Source: Lachnospiraceae bacterium (GTDB lineage: Bacteria > Bacillota > Clostridia > Lachnospirales > Lachnospiraceae). From it: a stretch of DNA of 64,000 bases. Positions 1-8,501 of the stretch are shown here, piece after piece (the stretch's first letter is position 1; each line of letters begins with the position of its first letter). The position numbers were made by a program, and so were the translations under genes. Below the pieces are notes generated by a model. The model worked only from the letters and a program-made list of their open reading frames with translations, searched no databases and was not told the origin of the DNA. The stretch covers positions 30,878 through 94,877 of the forward strand of contig CAJTEY010000013.1 of NCBI GenBank assembly GCA_910575775.1. Reading direction: 5' to 3'.

Positions 1-1142
1 GTGAAAAACGAAAACGATCCTGCTCCCATGAAAATCCACGGAGAATAGGAAGACGATATGGCGCCGTCCATAATCATATCACCGGCTAAAGCCCGTATAC
101 CAAAAGGTACGACCAGAAACACGGTTGCCGCACTGAGTGCCAGGCCTGACAGGATTCCCCAAAAGCTCAATACCTGGATCTGTCGGTAGACAATTCTCCT
201 CATTTGTCGCTTCGTTGTCCCCAATGCTTTAAGCTGTCCATACATACGGATATCCTTGGTCACCGAAATATAAAGGACGTTATATATCAACAGATAGCCG
301 CAGACCATAATCGTAACAATCATGCCAAGAACCACTATCATTGGGCTAAAGTTGTTTGGACTGTTTCCGATTTTCGTTAAATCCGTGAATTCCTGCAGAT
401 CATTGAAAGGTTCCGTCTCCGAGAGAATTCTATTTCCGCCGTCACCTGAAATCGTGAGCGCAAGAGCGCTTTTGGTATTTGTTTCGTTTGCAACAGAGTT
501 ATTCCAGAAATCCGTCGAAATATAGGCAACAGCATTATCATACATTTTATTACCGCTGTAATCGTCATACCAGCCGCACAATGTAAAAGAAAAATCTTCC
601 GATTCCGAAAGCGGCTGCCAATGAATATCTGTATATCCATAGCGAAATGAAAACGTGATCGTCTGGCCCATGACCGGATCATTGATACCCATTCGTTCCA
701 AAACCCATACAGGTAACATGATCTCACTGCGTGAGGCAGGATAATGTCCACTCACATTACCGATTGCCGGAAGAATATGCCGCTCCCATTCCACTTCGTC
801 ACACCAGCGGAGAAGGATACTGTTGATGCGGGGATAGGCCGTCGTATCGACAAAGCCGATCTGACGGCTGACTCCCATATATACAATCTCCCCATTCTGC
901 TGCAATGCCTGTATCTGCTGTTGCGTAGGATTGGTCAAAATAATGTCCGCCGCCGTGCCATTGAGCATTTCCTGTTGTTTATCCGCGCTTTTCAAATATC
1001 CGCTGCCAATACAGAGGATTGTGGAGATGAGAAAAGTTGTCATTGCAATAGCGATAATAACAAATATATTGCGGTGACCATTTCCTGACATAATTTTATT
1101 TGCAAGCAGTTTCATCTGCTTTCGTGTGTCGTTATAGAACAT
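1..1142 (-). CDS. FtsX-like ABC transporter permease, partial (window edge)
   Basis: Reading leftward from ATG 1142 the frame stays open to base 1, giving at least 380 residues, so the C-terminus lies outside the window. The start follows AAGGAGG (1150-1156). An N-terminal membrane segment (roughly residues 27-47, in the stretch after NGHRN) is followed by a long extracytoplasmic region and then a membrane segment and the FtsX/MacB-like element YLLIYNVLYISVTKD with the QLKALGTTKRQ sequence also found in the larger permease upstream in this operon. It is therefore the second permease of the export or antimicrobial-sensing ABC system. Substrate unknown. Confidence 0.85.
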   Translation of the reverse strand, partial: MFYNDTRKQMKLLANKIMSGNGHRNIFVIIAIAMTTFLISTILCIGSGYLKSADKQQEMLNGTAADIILTNPTQQQIQALQQNGEIVYMGVSRQIGFVDTTAYPRINSILLRWCDEVEWERHILPAIGNVSGHYPASRSEIMLPVWVLERMGINDPVMGQTITFSFRYGYTDIHWQPLSESEDFSFTLCGWYDDYSGNKMYDNAVAYISTDFWNNSVANETNTKSALALTISGDGGNRILSETEPFNDLQEFTDLTKIGNSPNNFSPMIVVLGMIVTIMVCGYLLIYNVLYISVTKDIRMYGQLKALGTTKRQMRRIVYRQIQVLSFWGILSGLALSAATVFLVVPFGIRALAGDMIMDGAISSSYSPWIFMGAGSFSFF

Positions 1143-1154
1143 AGCCCTGCCTCC

Positions 1155-1526
1155 TTAGCTGTCATAATCAATGGTCCAGACATTGCCTTCATACCGTATT
1201 GCAAGTAAAATTTGGTTACTCTCAGTAAATTTATCGGTAAATTCCCGAAAATGCTCTTCGCCGCTATTATCCACAAAAGAGAGTGTATATACGCAGCTGC
1301 TGTCAGGCTCCATCTTGAAATAACAAATTTCAGTATTTTTGATTGCTTCAGGCGAAACGTCAATCACTCTGCCTGACTGAGTGACTGTTATATCCGTAAC
1401 TTCATAATCCGAATAATTTGTAACGATCAGATTTCCTTCCCGGTGTACCACATTACTATTTGCAGTACCGCAGCCAGCAAGCAAGAAAGCAAAAATAACC
1501 GTAAAAAGCAACATCAGTTTTTTCAT
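1155..1526 (-). CDS. small secreted lipoprotein
   Basis: 123 residues beginning with a lipoprotein signal peptide: MKK, a hydrophobic core LLFTVIFAFL and the lipobox LAGC (Cys about residue 19). The start is preceded by AGGAGG. The mature part is short, polar and probably beta-rich (GNLIVTNYSDYEVTDITVTQ), like small extracytoplasmic domains that interact with membrane partners. It lies between the two FtsX-like permeases, 12 bases before the partial permease and 44 bases after the large one, so it is likely co-transcribed and an accessory of that exporter. I do not recognise a named family. Confidence 0.75.
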   Translation of the reverse strand: MKKLMLLFTVIFAFLLAGCGTANSNVVHREGNLIVTNYSDYEVTDITVTQSGRVIDVSPEAIKNTEICYFKMEPDSSCVYTLSFVDNSGEEHFREFTDKFTESNQILLAIRYEGNVWTIDYDS

Positions 1527-1570
1527 GGTATCCTCCTATCTATTATTTCTCCAGGAAAACCTGTTTTTCA

Positions 1571-4138
1571 TCACTGCCGCAGCCGCTCAATAATGCTGGC
1601 CTTGGCAATTTGGCGGTACAGCAGCGCCGGTATCGCCACAGTCAAGAGGATGAGGAACGGATCAATCACCAGCATGGGCCACATGACAAAGCGATAGGTG
1701 AAGAACCAAATCCCGCTGGAAATTCCCCGCACGACTACCACGGAAAACAGAACGCCCATGACAACCGATGTGATGATCGTTCCCACAGCATAATACAATC
1801 CCTCAAAGGAGAGCATACGCTTCAACTGTTTTCCGGTCATACCGATGCTTTGCAGCATGGCAAATTCCTTTTTGCGGGTGATAACGCTTGTCAGGACAGA
1901 GTTCACAAAGTTTGCGATGCCGATAATTCCGATGATGATACTCAATGCCCCTCCGATGGTAATGATCAGGGAAGTGAGGTCATCAAAGGAGCTGGTATAG
2001 GTCGCCTTGGATTCAAAATCCATACTCGGCTCCACACTGTCGATATAGCTGTTCAAAAACTCTGCCATTTCTGCTTCCGTTCCCTCTTTCACATCAAAGG
2101 GGAAACTGACCAGATGGGGGTTATCACACAGCGGCAGGAAGATTTCTGTCGGGAGATAGAAACGGGCTTCGCCTGTGTTGCGGGTGGTGGCCGTGTTCTC
2201 GTTGGCCCGGACTTTTGCCATGATGATAAAGTCATAGCTATCTGTAATGGCGGTGGAAAGTTCCTCCGCTTTCAGATGGTTGATCCGTACTGTATCACCC
2301 ACGCTGATATTAGGGTTCTCTATGACCGTTCCATCATCGTTGCAATCCACGCTCAGAAGAATATACTCTCCCGTTTTCAGCTTTTCCAGGTCGATGGTTC
2401 CCTCTATGACTTCCAGGCCATTCAACAGAAAATCGTCCGCGCCATACAGTCTGACAAAAGGATTTCCGTTCAGGTCTTTGTTATAGCTGAAAAAAGCATT
2501 GTGTTCCGTTGAAAACGGTTCTTCCAGCATCCAGGAGGAATAGAGCCTGCCGCCGTCCTCAAAACTGCTGTTTTGTCTGACAGCTTCAATGAAGGTCTCG
2601 GACAGGTCATGTTCGCCTTTTTCAACCTGGTATTGAAAGAAGTCTGCGTTCGAGATCACAAAGTCTGTATCCATAAATTTTGCAATATACTTGTCAATAT
2701 CAAAGCCGCTGGATAGGGTGAATACCGTGTTGAACAGCACCAAACTCAATGTCATGGATACGATCACCAGCACCGTACGCTTGCGGTTTCGGCCCAGGTT
2801 CGCCAGCGCCATAAAGTGGAGTTTCGCGCCGTGGGTTGATTTTTTGTCCTTGGCCCTGTGCTTGCCGAACGCTGCCGTATCATTTTCCGTGTAGCGGATG
2901 GCCTCGATTGCCGAAACCGTACCGGCAATCTTCGCGGGCTTGCGGACGCTGACAAAGACAGTGAAAAGAGCGAAAGCAGCGGAACCAATGAAAATCAGAG
3001 GATTTACCGTTACTTTAACACCGGCGTCCGCAGTATAACTCGTTCCGTTCATCAGGAAAGGCACCAAGGCCCGGCCAATGAAGAAGCCCACCAGCAGGCC
3101 GATGGGAATACCAATCAGGGACAGGCGGAGCGCCTGCCGGTTGATTAGACGCTTAATCTGCCGCTTTGTTGTACCCAGCGTTTTTAGCTGTCCGTAGGAC
3201 TGAATATCCTGAATGACGGAAATCTGGAAAATGTTGTAGATAATCAAATACCCTGTTACGATAATCAGCGCAACGCCAACGATGCCGGAAACCAGCATGG
3301 CAGGATTATCCGTTAATGCAACGCTCTGATAAGCCGGACTGACACGGGCGATCACATAATTGCCGTCCTCCTTGCTGCCACCCATCGTGTCGCAGGCATA
3401 GCCGGTTTCGGAAAGCAGTTGATGGAGTTGGGCTTCTATGTTGCCTGTTCCGCTGAACATCACATAGGCGGAGACAACGCCGGAATAATCATTGTCCACG
3501 GGATAGGTATAGGTCAAAATGTCCGAATGGGCGTCCACAAAGGCTTTCGACACGACCAGCCTCCCGATGTTGCTCAAGCTGTCCGTTTCCCAGAAACCGC
3601 AGAGAGTAAAATCGGTGGTATATAACTGTCCCTTTACTTCATAGATCAGAGAAACGGTTTCCCCGATCTGCGCCGGGACGCCCAGGGCGTCCAATGTCTT
3701 TGTGTCCGCGATGATCTCGTTTGACCCTTCGGGCCGATGGCCTGTTGTGGGTGTGTAGCGGGCAAATTCCAGAGCGGTATCATCCATATACCACAGGTCG
3801 GCCCGCCAGCGCTCCAGACCCGGATTGTTCAGCCGGTAGGAAATCGCTTTTGTGTAGGCGATACGGTCGATCAGGGGATTTCCCACCATATCGTTGTAAA
3901 CTTCATCGCTGATATAATTTAATACCGCCTGCCCCTCGCCGCCAGCCTTGCGGATGTTCTGATCGTGAACGGTGTCCATCAGGCCAGACCCAAGGGTGAA
4001 GATTGTGGTAAAGAGTATGGTTGTCAGCACGATTGCGATAATTGCAATGATATTCCTGCTTTTGCTGGCCTTGAAATAGCGCCCTGACAACTTTTTAATC
4101 ACCGCGCCGTTGTTATTGCCAAATAAAATGTCATTCAT
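1571..4138 (-). CDS. FtsX/MacB-like ABC transporter permease (large, two-module)
   Basis: I chose ATG 4138 (MNDILFGNN) because it follows AAGGGGG; the frame runs 25 residues further upstream without a ribosome site. The 855-residue protein has the layout of duplicated FtsX permeases: an N-terminal membrane segment, a large extracytoplasmic domain, three membrane segments with QLKTLGTTKRQIKRL, then the same again (LANLGRNRKRTVLVIVSMTL, a second outer domain, LQSIGMTGKQLKRML and terminal helices). It pairs with the ATPase 13 bases upstream. Systems of this shape with an adjacent two-component system often act in peptide antibiotic resistance or lipid/peptide export. The cargo is not visible from sequence. 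Confidence 0.9.
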   Translation of the reverse strand: MNDILFGNNNGAVIKKLSGRYFKASKSRNIIAIIAIVLTTILFTTIFTLGSGLMDTVHDQNIRKAGGEGQAVLNYISDEVYNDMVGNPLIDRIAYTKAISYRLNNPGLERWRADLWYMDDTALEFARYTPTTGHRPEGSNEIIADTKTLDALGVPAQIGETVSLIYEVKGQLYTTDFTLCGFWETDSLSNIGRLVVSKAFVDAHSDILTYTYPVDNDYSGVVSAYVMFSGTGNIEAQLHQLLSETGYACDTMGGSKEDGNYVIARVSPAYQSVALTDNPAMLVSGIVGVALIIVTGYLIIYNIFQISVIQDIQSYGQLKTLGTTKRQIKRLINRQALRLSLIGIPIGLLVGFFIGRALVPFLMNGTSYTADAGVKVTVNPLIFIGSAAFALFTVFVSVRKPAKIAGTVSAIEAIRYTENDTAAFGKHRAKDKKSTHGAKLHFMALANLGRNRKRTVLVIVSMTLSLVLFNTVFTLSSGFDIDKYIAKFMDTDFVISNADFFQYQVEKGEHDLSETFIEAVRQNSSFEDGGRLYSSWMLEEPFSTEHNAFFSYNKDLNGNPFVRLYGADDFLLNGLEVIEGTIDLEKLKTGEYILLSVDCNDDGTVIENPNISVGDTVRINHLKAEELSTAITDSYDFIIMAKVRANENTATTRNTGEARFYLPTEIFLPLCDNPHLVSFPFDVKEGTEAEMAEFLNSYIDSVEPSMDFESKATYTSSFDDLTSLIITIGGALSIIIGIIGIANFVNSVLTSVITRKKEFAMLQSIGMTGKQLKRMLSFEGLYYAVGTIITSVVMGVLFSVVVVRGISSGIWFFTYRFVMWPMLVIDPFLILLTVAIPALLYRQIAKASIIERLRQ

Positions 4139-4151
4139 CGTCAGCGCCCCC

Positions 4152-4817
4152 TTACTCAAAAATCCTGCCATCCTCAATGCGGATAATGCGGTCGGCAAGC
4201 TGGGCGATCTCATTGTTATGGGTTATCATCACCAGCGTTTGATGAAATTTGCTGCTGGTCGTTTTCAAAAGGCCCAGCACATCGCTGCTCGTCCGGCTGT
4301 CCAGGTTGCCTGTGGGTTCATCCGCCAGGACGATAGCGGGCTTGGAAACCAAGGCGCGGGCGATGGCGACACGCTGCTGCTGTCCGCCGGACAGATTGTT
4401 GGGCATATTGTTCAGCTTGTCCCCCAGGGCCAGCAGGCGCACGACTTCATCCATGAATTTCTGGTCTACGGTATCGCCGTCCAGCTCTACGGGCAGGACG
4501 ATATTTTCATAGACATTCAGAACAGGGACAAGATTGTAGTTCTGGAAGATAAAGCCGATGTTGCGCCTGCGGAAGATGGTGAGCTGTTCGTCGTTCAAAG
4601 AGGCCAGCTCCTTGCCCTTGATCTGAACGCTGCCGGAGGTCGGGACATCCAGACCGCCCATCATGTTCAGCAGAGTGGACTTCCCGCTGCCGGAGGTTCC
4701 GACAATAGCGACAAATTCCCCCTGCTCAATGGAGAGGGTCACACCGTCCAGCGCCTTTGTGATGTTCGGCTCTGCGCCGTAGTGTTTTTTGAGGTCAGTT
4801 GTTTGCAAAATGCTCAT
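4152..4817 (-). CDS. ABC transporter ATP-binding protein (MacB/LolD type)
   Basis: 221 residues from ATG 4817, which follows GAAAGGATGG with good spacing; the in-frame ATG at 4829 lies too close to that site. Walker A is GTSGSGKST (residues about 40-48), the signature motif is LSGGQQQR and Walker B is [12 protein letters not shown] with the switch histidine in MITHN. The EPTGNLD motif and length place it with MacB/LolD/BceA-type ATPases that energise FtsX permeases. It is the first gene of the leftward operon ATPase-permease-lipoprotein-permease, transcribed from the promoter region at 4848-4928. Confidence 0.95.
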   Translation of the reverse strand: MSILQTTDLKKHYGAEPNITKALDGVTLSIEQGEFVAIVGTSGSGKSTLLNMMGGLDVPTSGSVQIKGKELASLNDEQLTIFRRRNIGFIFQNYNLVPVLNVYENIVLPVELDGDTVDQKFMDEVVRLLALGDKLNNMPNNLSGGQQQRVAIARALVSKPAIVLADEPTGNLDSRTSSDVLGLLKTTSSKFHQTLVMITHNNEIAQLADRIIRIEDGRIFE

Positions 4818-4834
4818 GGGTTGCACCATCCTTT

Positions 4835-4886
4835 CTGTGATGCCACTATCATAACAGCCAATTCTCACAGAAATGTCACGGGCCGC
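4835..4886 (-). repeat. 52-bp direct repeat, copy 1 (ABC operon promoter)
   Basis: This 52-bp stretch is repeated at 7404-7455 in the same orientation with one mismatch (A at 4845, G at 7414). On the minus strand it holds a candidate -10 TATGAT (4848-4853) and a GTGACATT box (4872-4879) about where a response regulator would bind. It lies directly before the ABC ATPase gene. Confidence 0.85.
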
Positions 4887-4900
4887 TGGCTTTTTACCCC

Positions 4901-4928
4901 TGAAATGTCACAAGTCTGTGACATTTCA
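4901..4928. promoter_or_regulatory. palindromic operator candidate upstream of ABC operon
   Basis: Perfect inverted repeat with 11-bp arms (TGAAATGTCAC and its complement) separated by AAGTCT. Each arm contains the AATGTCAC box that also occurs at 4872-4879, in the second promoter copy (7441-7448) and upstream of the response regulator gene (9381-9388). Likely binding site of the response regulator encoded at 8498-9181; this is inference from recurrence and position. Confidence 0.6.
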
Positions 4929-4972
4929 AAAGTTGCTCTTTTGCTGTATAACTTCCACACAAGCTGAAATGA

Positions 4973-5467
4973 TTAAAGACAATATCCCCAGTCAATTCCC
5001 GGATAACGCATTCCAGTTCTGATGAAATACTCAATGGCTTTCACACCGGCATCCATATCCGTGATGGCCTGACATTTTGGAACGGGAATTTGACCGTCAT
5101 AGTCGATGGGGCTATATACATTTTCATCTCTCAAATCAACTTCTTCCAGCTGCGCCACGGTATCAGCAAACTCCGAATTGTAGCAAAAATAGGTTTCTGT
5201 CTCGTTATAGTCATAGCAAAGAGACAGCCAATCCCCATCTGATACTACTTCCAGGCAGCCACAACGTCCTTCTCCGTCAGGGTCCAGATACAAAATGATT
5301 TCGATCCCTTCAGGTACCTCGTGTAATATCTTAGAGATCAAGTCCGGCGTAATTTCATCTTCCTCGTATTGTTCACCATGAGAATTGTCTTCAATGTACT
5401 TTACGGCTACTGCGTTAGGGTCATAGGATGGAATAATATCTGATTTTGGAATGATTTCAAATTTCAT
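4973..5467 (-). CDS. Imm1-like putative immunity protein
   Basis: 164 residues from ATG 5467 after GAAAGGAG. Very acidic, no signal peptide or membrane segment, so cytoplasmic. The C-terminal pattern GQIPVPKCQAITDMDAGVKA followed by an aromatic EYF and GMRYPGIDW resembles the Imm1 family of contact-toxin immunity proteins, where PVP...A..A...F..G..P..I.W recurs. The family call is from memory of that pattern. It is the last gene of the three-gene leftward island between the 52-bp repeats. No partner toxin is present in the window, so it looks like an orphan immunity gene. Confidence 0.55.
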   Translation of the reverse strand: MKFEIIPKSDIIPSYDPNAVAVKYIEDNSHGEQYEEDEITPDLISKILHEVPEGIEIILYLDPDGEGRCGCLEVVSDGDWLSLCYDYNETETYFCYNSEFADTVAQLEEVDLRDENVYSPIDYDGQIPVPKCQAITDMDAGVKAIEYFIRTGMRYPGIDWGYCL

Positions 5468-5508
5468 AAGTTTTCTCCTTTCATGAATCCACGCACTGTC
5501 CGTCCAGG

Positions 5509-6516
5509 TTACAGCCCACAGAATGACCAGCGCCCCTCCCGGCAGCACTGGGCGTTAACAATCATCCATTTGCCGTCAATCAGACGCATTAAATAACGAT
5601 AATAGAAAATTCCCTGCTCTGCATAAAGCCAAAATTTGCTTTTTGTGACCCGTTCACCAGCAACCAGATAATAATCCGTATAAGTCCCGCCTCTTCTCCA
5701 TGAAAGATGGATGGGACGCCAGCCAGGACGGGGAGTCCAGCTCACCTGTCTGGCAAACAACGCATCAATATCCGCCTGGCTGCCGTAACCTTTTTGCTCT
5801 GCCATCCGTTCCCATTGGTTCATGTTGTCAAAGAATTCCAGCAGCGCATGGATGGGAGCCTGCAGTTCAGGATTGTCCAGAGAAATCCTGTTTTTCATGA
5901 TTTTGTAGGTACGGGCATCCTCATAAGCCTTACGCTCCGCCTCTGTAAACAGCCCCGCCAGCCCTTCTTCATCCTGCATGTCGCCATCGCTGACCTGCAG
6001 CTTATCCCTCCAGGAAATTGCCAGCAGTCCCTCAGCGGTGACCTGATGACAGGCAGCTATGTAAATATGCTCCAGTTTTTTAATCTGCGCAGCCTGGGCC
6101 AGTCCCTCATCATCCAGAGCGGTCCGCTGCAAAAACAAGTCTTTGAGCGGAAGGTCTTTTAACAGTTCCAGCCCATGCCCGGCAATCTGTCTGCCCCGCA
6201 GCAGAGCCAGTATGTTCAGCTTGGGAATCCGTGCCAGAACGGGAAAGCACGCATCCCCAAACGGGACATCATCCAGGGAGACTACCTGTAGTTTCGGGCA
6301 TTGCCTGACAGCCTCCTCAAGGGTCTCCAAATTCAGCGGCGCTTCCACCCGTTTCGTTCCATTGCAGAGGCAGGCGCCGTCCTGATATTCCAGCATATAA
6401 GTATTTGGGGGAAATTCCAGCATGATTTTTCTCTCCTTCCCATGCACATTTCCGGTATCTTCCGTAAATGCGTCGTTTAAGCCACCTTCTTTTTGCTTTT
6501 TTGAAAATCGTCCCAT
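5509..6516 (-). CDS. LRR-like protein of unknown function, immunity-island member
   Basis: 335 residues from ATG 6516 (MGRFSKKQKEGG), preceded by AAGGTGG. Residues about 60-165 contain leucine-rich-repeat-like units (LQVVSLDDVPFGDACFPVL, LNILALLRGRQIAGHGLELL, LKDLFLQRTALDDEGLAQ, LEHIYIAACHQVTAEGLLAI). The C-terminal third is rich in Trp and Tyr (SWTPRPGWRPIHLSW, YYRYLMRLIDGKWMIVNAQ) and may be a separate NTF2-like or unknown domain. No signal peptide. It lies between the SUKH-like and Imm1-like genes, 41 bases before the latter, which suggests a role in the same defensive set. Function not recognised. Confidence 0.6.
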   Translation of the reverse strand: MGRFSKKQKEGGLNDAFTEDTGNVHGKERKIMLEFPPNTYMLEYQDGACLCNGTKRVEAPLNLETLEEAVRQCPKLQVVSLDDVPFGDACFPVLARIPKLNILALLRGRQIAGHGLELLKDLPLKDLFLQRTALDDEGLAQAAQIKKLEHIYIAACHQVTAEGLLAISWRDKLQVSDGDMQDEEGLAGLFTEAERKAYEDARTYKIMKNRISLDNPELQAPIHALLEFFDNMNQWERMAEQKGYGSQADIDALFARQVSWTPRPGWRPIHLSWRRGGTYTDYYLVAGERVTKSKFWLYAEQGIFYYRYLMRLIDGKWMIVNAQCCREGRWSFCGL

Positions 6517-6573
6517 ATTGTTTTCCACCTTGAATCTGCAAACCGGAACGATTAACGCAGTCAATTCAAATTT

Positions 6574-7344
6574 TTATTCAGCCTGAATAATCTTTAAATA
6601 TGCAGGACGGTTCTCTGCCTGCTCTCCATAGACATACAAGGTGTTTGTGTCTGTATCCAAACAAGTGTGGGCAAAGCGCCCACCGGGGAAGGGGTAAGGC
6701 TCACACAGACGCCGGAAGTCTACGCCGCCTGCGGATAGGACCTTTTGTATTTCGACAGGGTCCTCGATCTCGTCCGGCTGGGCCCTTGGCTCCAGATTTA
6801 GAAGCATGATGTCCAGGAGGAAGGACTGGATGGAATCGGAAAACGGAGACCAGCTGTACACATCGTCTTGGTCGTTGTAATACACCGCCGGGTTGGGCTT
6901 GGTCAAATCCTCCGCTTTGATGCCTGCGTACCAGCAGCCCTGATTTTCGCACCAGAATAGCAAATAATTGCCGGTAACCTCGCCCCACCGCTCCCGCGGC
7001 AGGGCGCGCAGCTTTGCCAGCTCCTCATAGTCTTCTTCTCCCGGCTTGCTGAAAGTCTCCAGATCCTCATCAATATGATCATAAGAGAAGGTCAGGCGCT
7101 TCTCAAAGAGCTTGGCCTTTATGTCCGGGACGAATATCTCATACAGCGCGCAGTTCAGGCTAGCCTTGCCGCAGGCGAGATAATATTCCCGCAGGGCGGC
7201 GGGAAGCCTGATGCCTGCCGCCGCCTCATAGGAGGATATCGTCTTCTCGGAAAATCCTCTTGCTTTCCCCTCTCCAAAGCCGAACAGCGGTTCCGCCCAC
7301 CGAACCAGTTCGATGGGGGAAATCGGATACCGTTTCTCGCTCAT
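6574..7344 (-). CDS. SMI1/KNR4 (SUKH) family protein
   Basis: 256 residues from ATG 7344, which follows GAAGGGG. The opening YPISPIELVRWAEPLFGF and then SSYEAAAGIRLPAALREYYLACGK match the SUKH/SMI1-KNR4 start, where a helix and the motif I..FE...G..LP..LR.FY...G are characteristic. Later YLLFWCENQGCWYAGI and a closing segment with AYLKII fit the same fold. SUKH proteins are commonly immunity proteins against nuclease and other polymorphic toxins. It is the first gene of the island and lies 60 bases downstream of the second copy of the duplicated promoter, so it probably inherits its regulation. Confidence 0.75.
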   Translation of the reverse strand: MSEKRYPISPIELVRWAEPLFGFGEGKARGFSEKTISSYEAAAGIRLPAALREYYLACGKASLNCALYEIFVPDIKAKLFEKRLTFSYDHIDEDLETFSKPGEEDYEELAKLRALPRERWGEVTGNYLLFWCENQGCWYAGIKAEDLTKPNPAVYYNDQDDVYSWSPFSDSIQSFLLDIMLLNLEPRAQPDEIEDPVEIQKVLSAGGVDFRRLCEPYPFPGGRFAHTCLDTDTNTLYVYGEQAENRPAYLKIIQAE

Positions 7345-7403
7345 TATAGCCCCTTCTTTCAATTTTTTTATATTGTTGAACTATAACACAAATTCAAAAT
7401 TGC

Positions 7404-7455
7404 CTGTGATGCCGCTATCATAACAGCCAATTCTCACAGAAATGTCACGGGCCGC
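7404..7455 (-). repeat. 52-bp direct repeat, copy 2 (promoter of immunity island)
   Basis: Same sequence as 4835-4886 apart from one base. It contains the candidate -10 (7417-7422) and one GTGACATT box (7441-7448) but lacks the upstream palindrome, because homology ends 17 bases after the kinase stop codon. It now lies in front of the SUKH-like gene. Confidence 0.85.
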
Positions 7456-7472
7456 AGTTTTTCTTGAAAATT

Positions 7473-8501
7473 TTATCCACGCGGCAGAAACACGGAAAAT
7501 GTAGAGCCGCTGCCCAATGCCGAAGTCACCTTGATATATCCTCCCTGCATGGAAATGATCTCACGGGCAAGATACAACCCTATGCCGATGCCCTCAACAT
7601 CATGTACTTCTTCCTCCCGATAGAAGCGTTTGAAGATCATCCCCTGCCTGCTCTCCGAAATTCCTTTGCCGCTGTCGGTTATGTCGATTTTCACATAGAA
7701 CTCCCAGCTTTGAACGGAAACCTGAATATTGCCCCCTGCCGGGGTGTACTTCACCGCATTGTCCAGAATGTTGAACAGGGCTTCACCTGTCCACTTCCTG
7801 TCGTGGGCCAGAATGATATTTTCCGGACAATCTACGCTGACATGAATATGTTTCCTTTCCGCGTTCAGCAGAATACCGCCCAGCGCTGCCGCCAGAGTGT
7901 CATAAAGCGGCTGTATCTTTCTGTCCAGTGAAATGACGCCGGTTTCTAGGCGGGATGTCTTGATCATGGCCTGCATAAGAAAGTCCAGCTTTTCGAGCTG
8001 GCCGCTGGATGCCTGCAAAAACTCTCTCTGCTTTTCCTCTGGCATAGACTGTTCCAGCAAGGTGGCGTTTACCATTTTCAGATTGCTGATTGGCGTTTTT
8101 ACCTGATGGGATATGTCAGAGATTAACTCCTGCAAATCAGCCCGCTCCTTCGCTATGCTCTTCTGATTTTCCCGCATAACTTCATATAGACGGGCAAGCC
8201 GGTGATTGATTTTATAAAACAGGTTTTCTTCCTCGCAGACCTGCGGCGCTGCCGCTCCATTCAACATATCGTCTATTGTTTGGCACAGGTTGTCCGAGAA
8301 TAAAACCAGCTTCCGATGCAGAAATGCTACAAAAAGGGCTGCACAGGCGAACACCAGCAGGATAAACAGCAGACCCAGCCACACGATTGTTGAATTTCTG
8401 GTAAAGAGAAAAGCCGCAGTAATGGCCGCAGCGGAGATAAAACCTAAAAAAGCTGCCCCTGCCGCACAGGTGTACTTGATGGAAAGGTTTCTGTCATTCA
8501 C
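7473..8501 (-). CDS. two-component sensor histidine kinase
   Basis: I place the start at GTG 8501, which overlaps the regulator stop codon as GTGA and follows a GGGGGG site; the frame is open 7 codons further. The 342-residue protein has two membrane helices (about residues 13-33 and 39-61) with a very short outer loop, like intramembrane-sensing kinases. The H-box is ISDISHQVKTPISNLK (His about 132), the N-box FNILDNAVKYTPAGG, then DITDSGKGIS and GIGIGLYLAREI. Such kinases commonly sense peptide antibiotics through a neighbouring ABC transporter, as expected from the FtsX-type system downstream. Confidence 0.93.
   Translation of the reverse strand: MNDRNLSIKYTCAAGAAFLGFISAAAITAAFLFTRNSTIVWLGLLFILLVFACAALFVAFLHRKLVLFSDNLCQTIDDMLNGAAAPQVCEEENLFYKINHRLARLYEVMRENQKSIAKERADLQELISDISHQVKTPISNLKMVNATLLEQSMPEEKQREFLQASSGQLEKLDFLMQAMIKTSRLETGVISLDRKIQPLYDTLAAALGGILLNAERKHIHVSVDCPENIILAHDRKWTGEALFNILDNAVKYTPAGGNIQVSVQSWEFYVKIDITDSGKGISESRQGMIFKRFYREEEVHDVEGIGIGLYLAREIISMQGGYIKVTSALGSGSTFSVFLPRG

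Noticed and set aside
377..751. 124-codon minus-strand frame near the left edge
   Set aside because: The overlapping frame from 1142 to the window edge is open throughout and has FtsX-like permease features, so this one is out of frame.
1610..2512. 300-codon plus-strand frame inside the large permease gene
   Set aside because: It is an antisense shadow of an intact FtsX-like permease and shows no domain or ribosome site.
4200..4520. Possible second ATPase fragment on the plus strand
   Set aside because: Only an antisense reading of the ABC ATPase gene.
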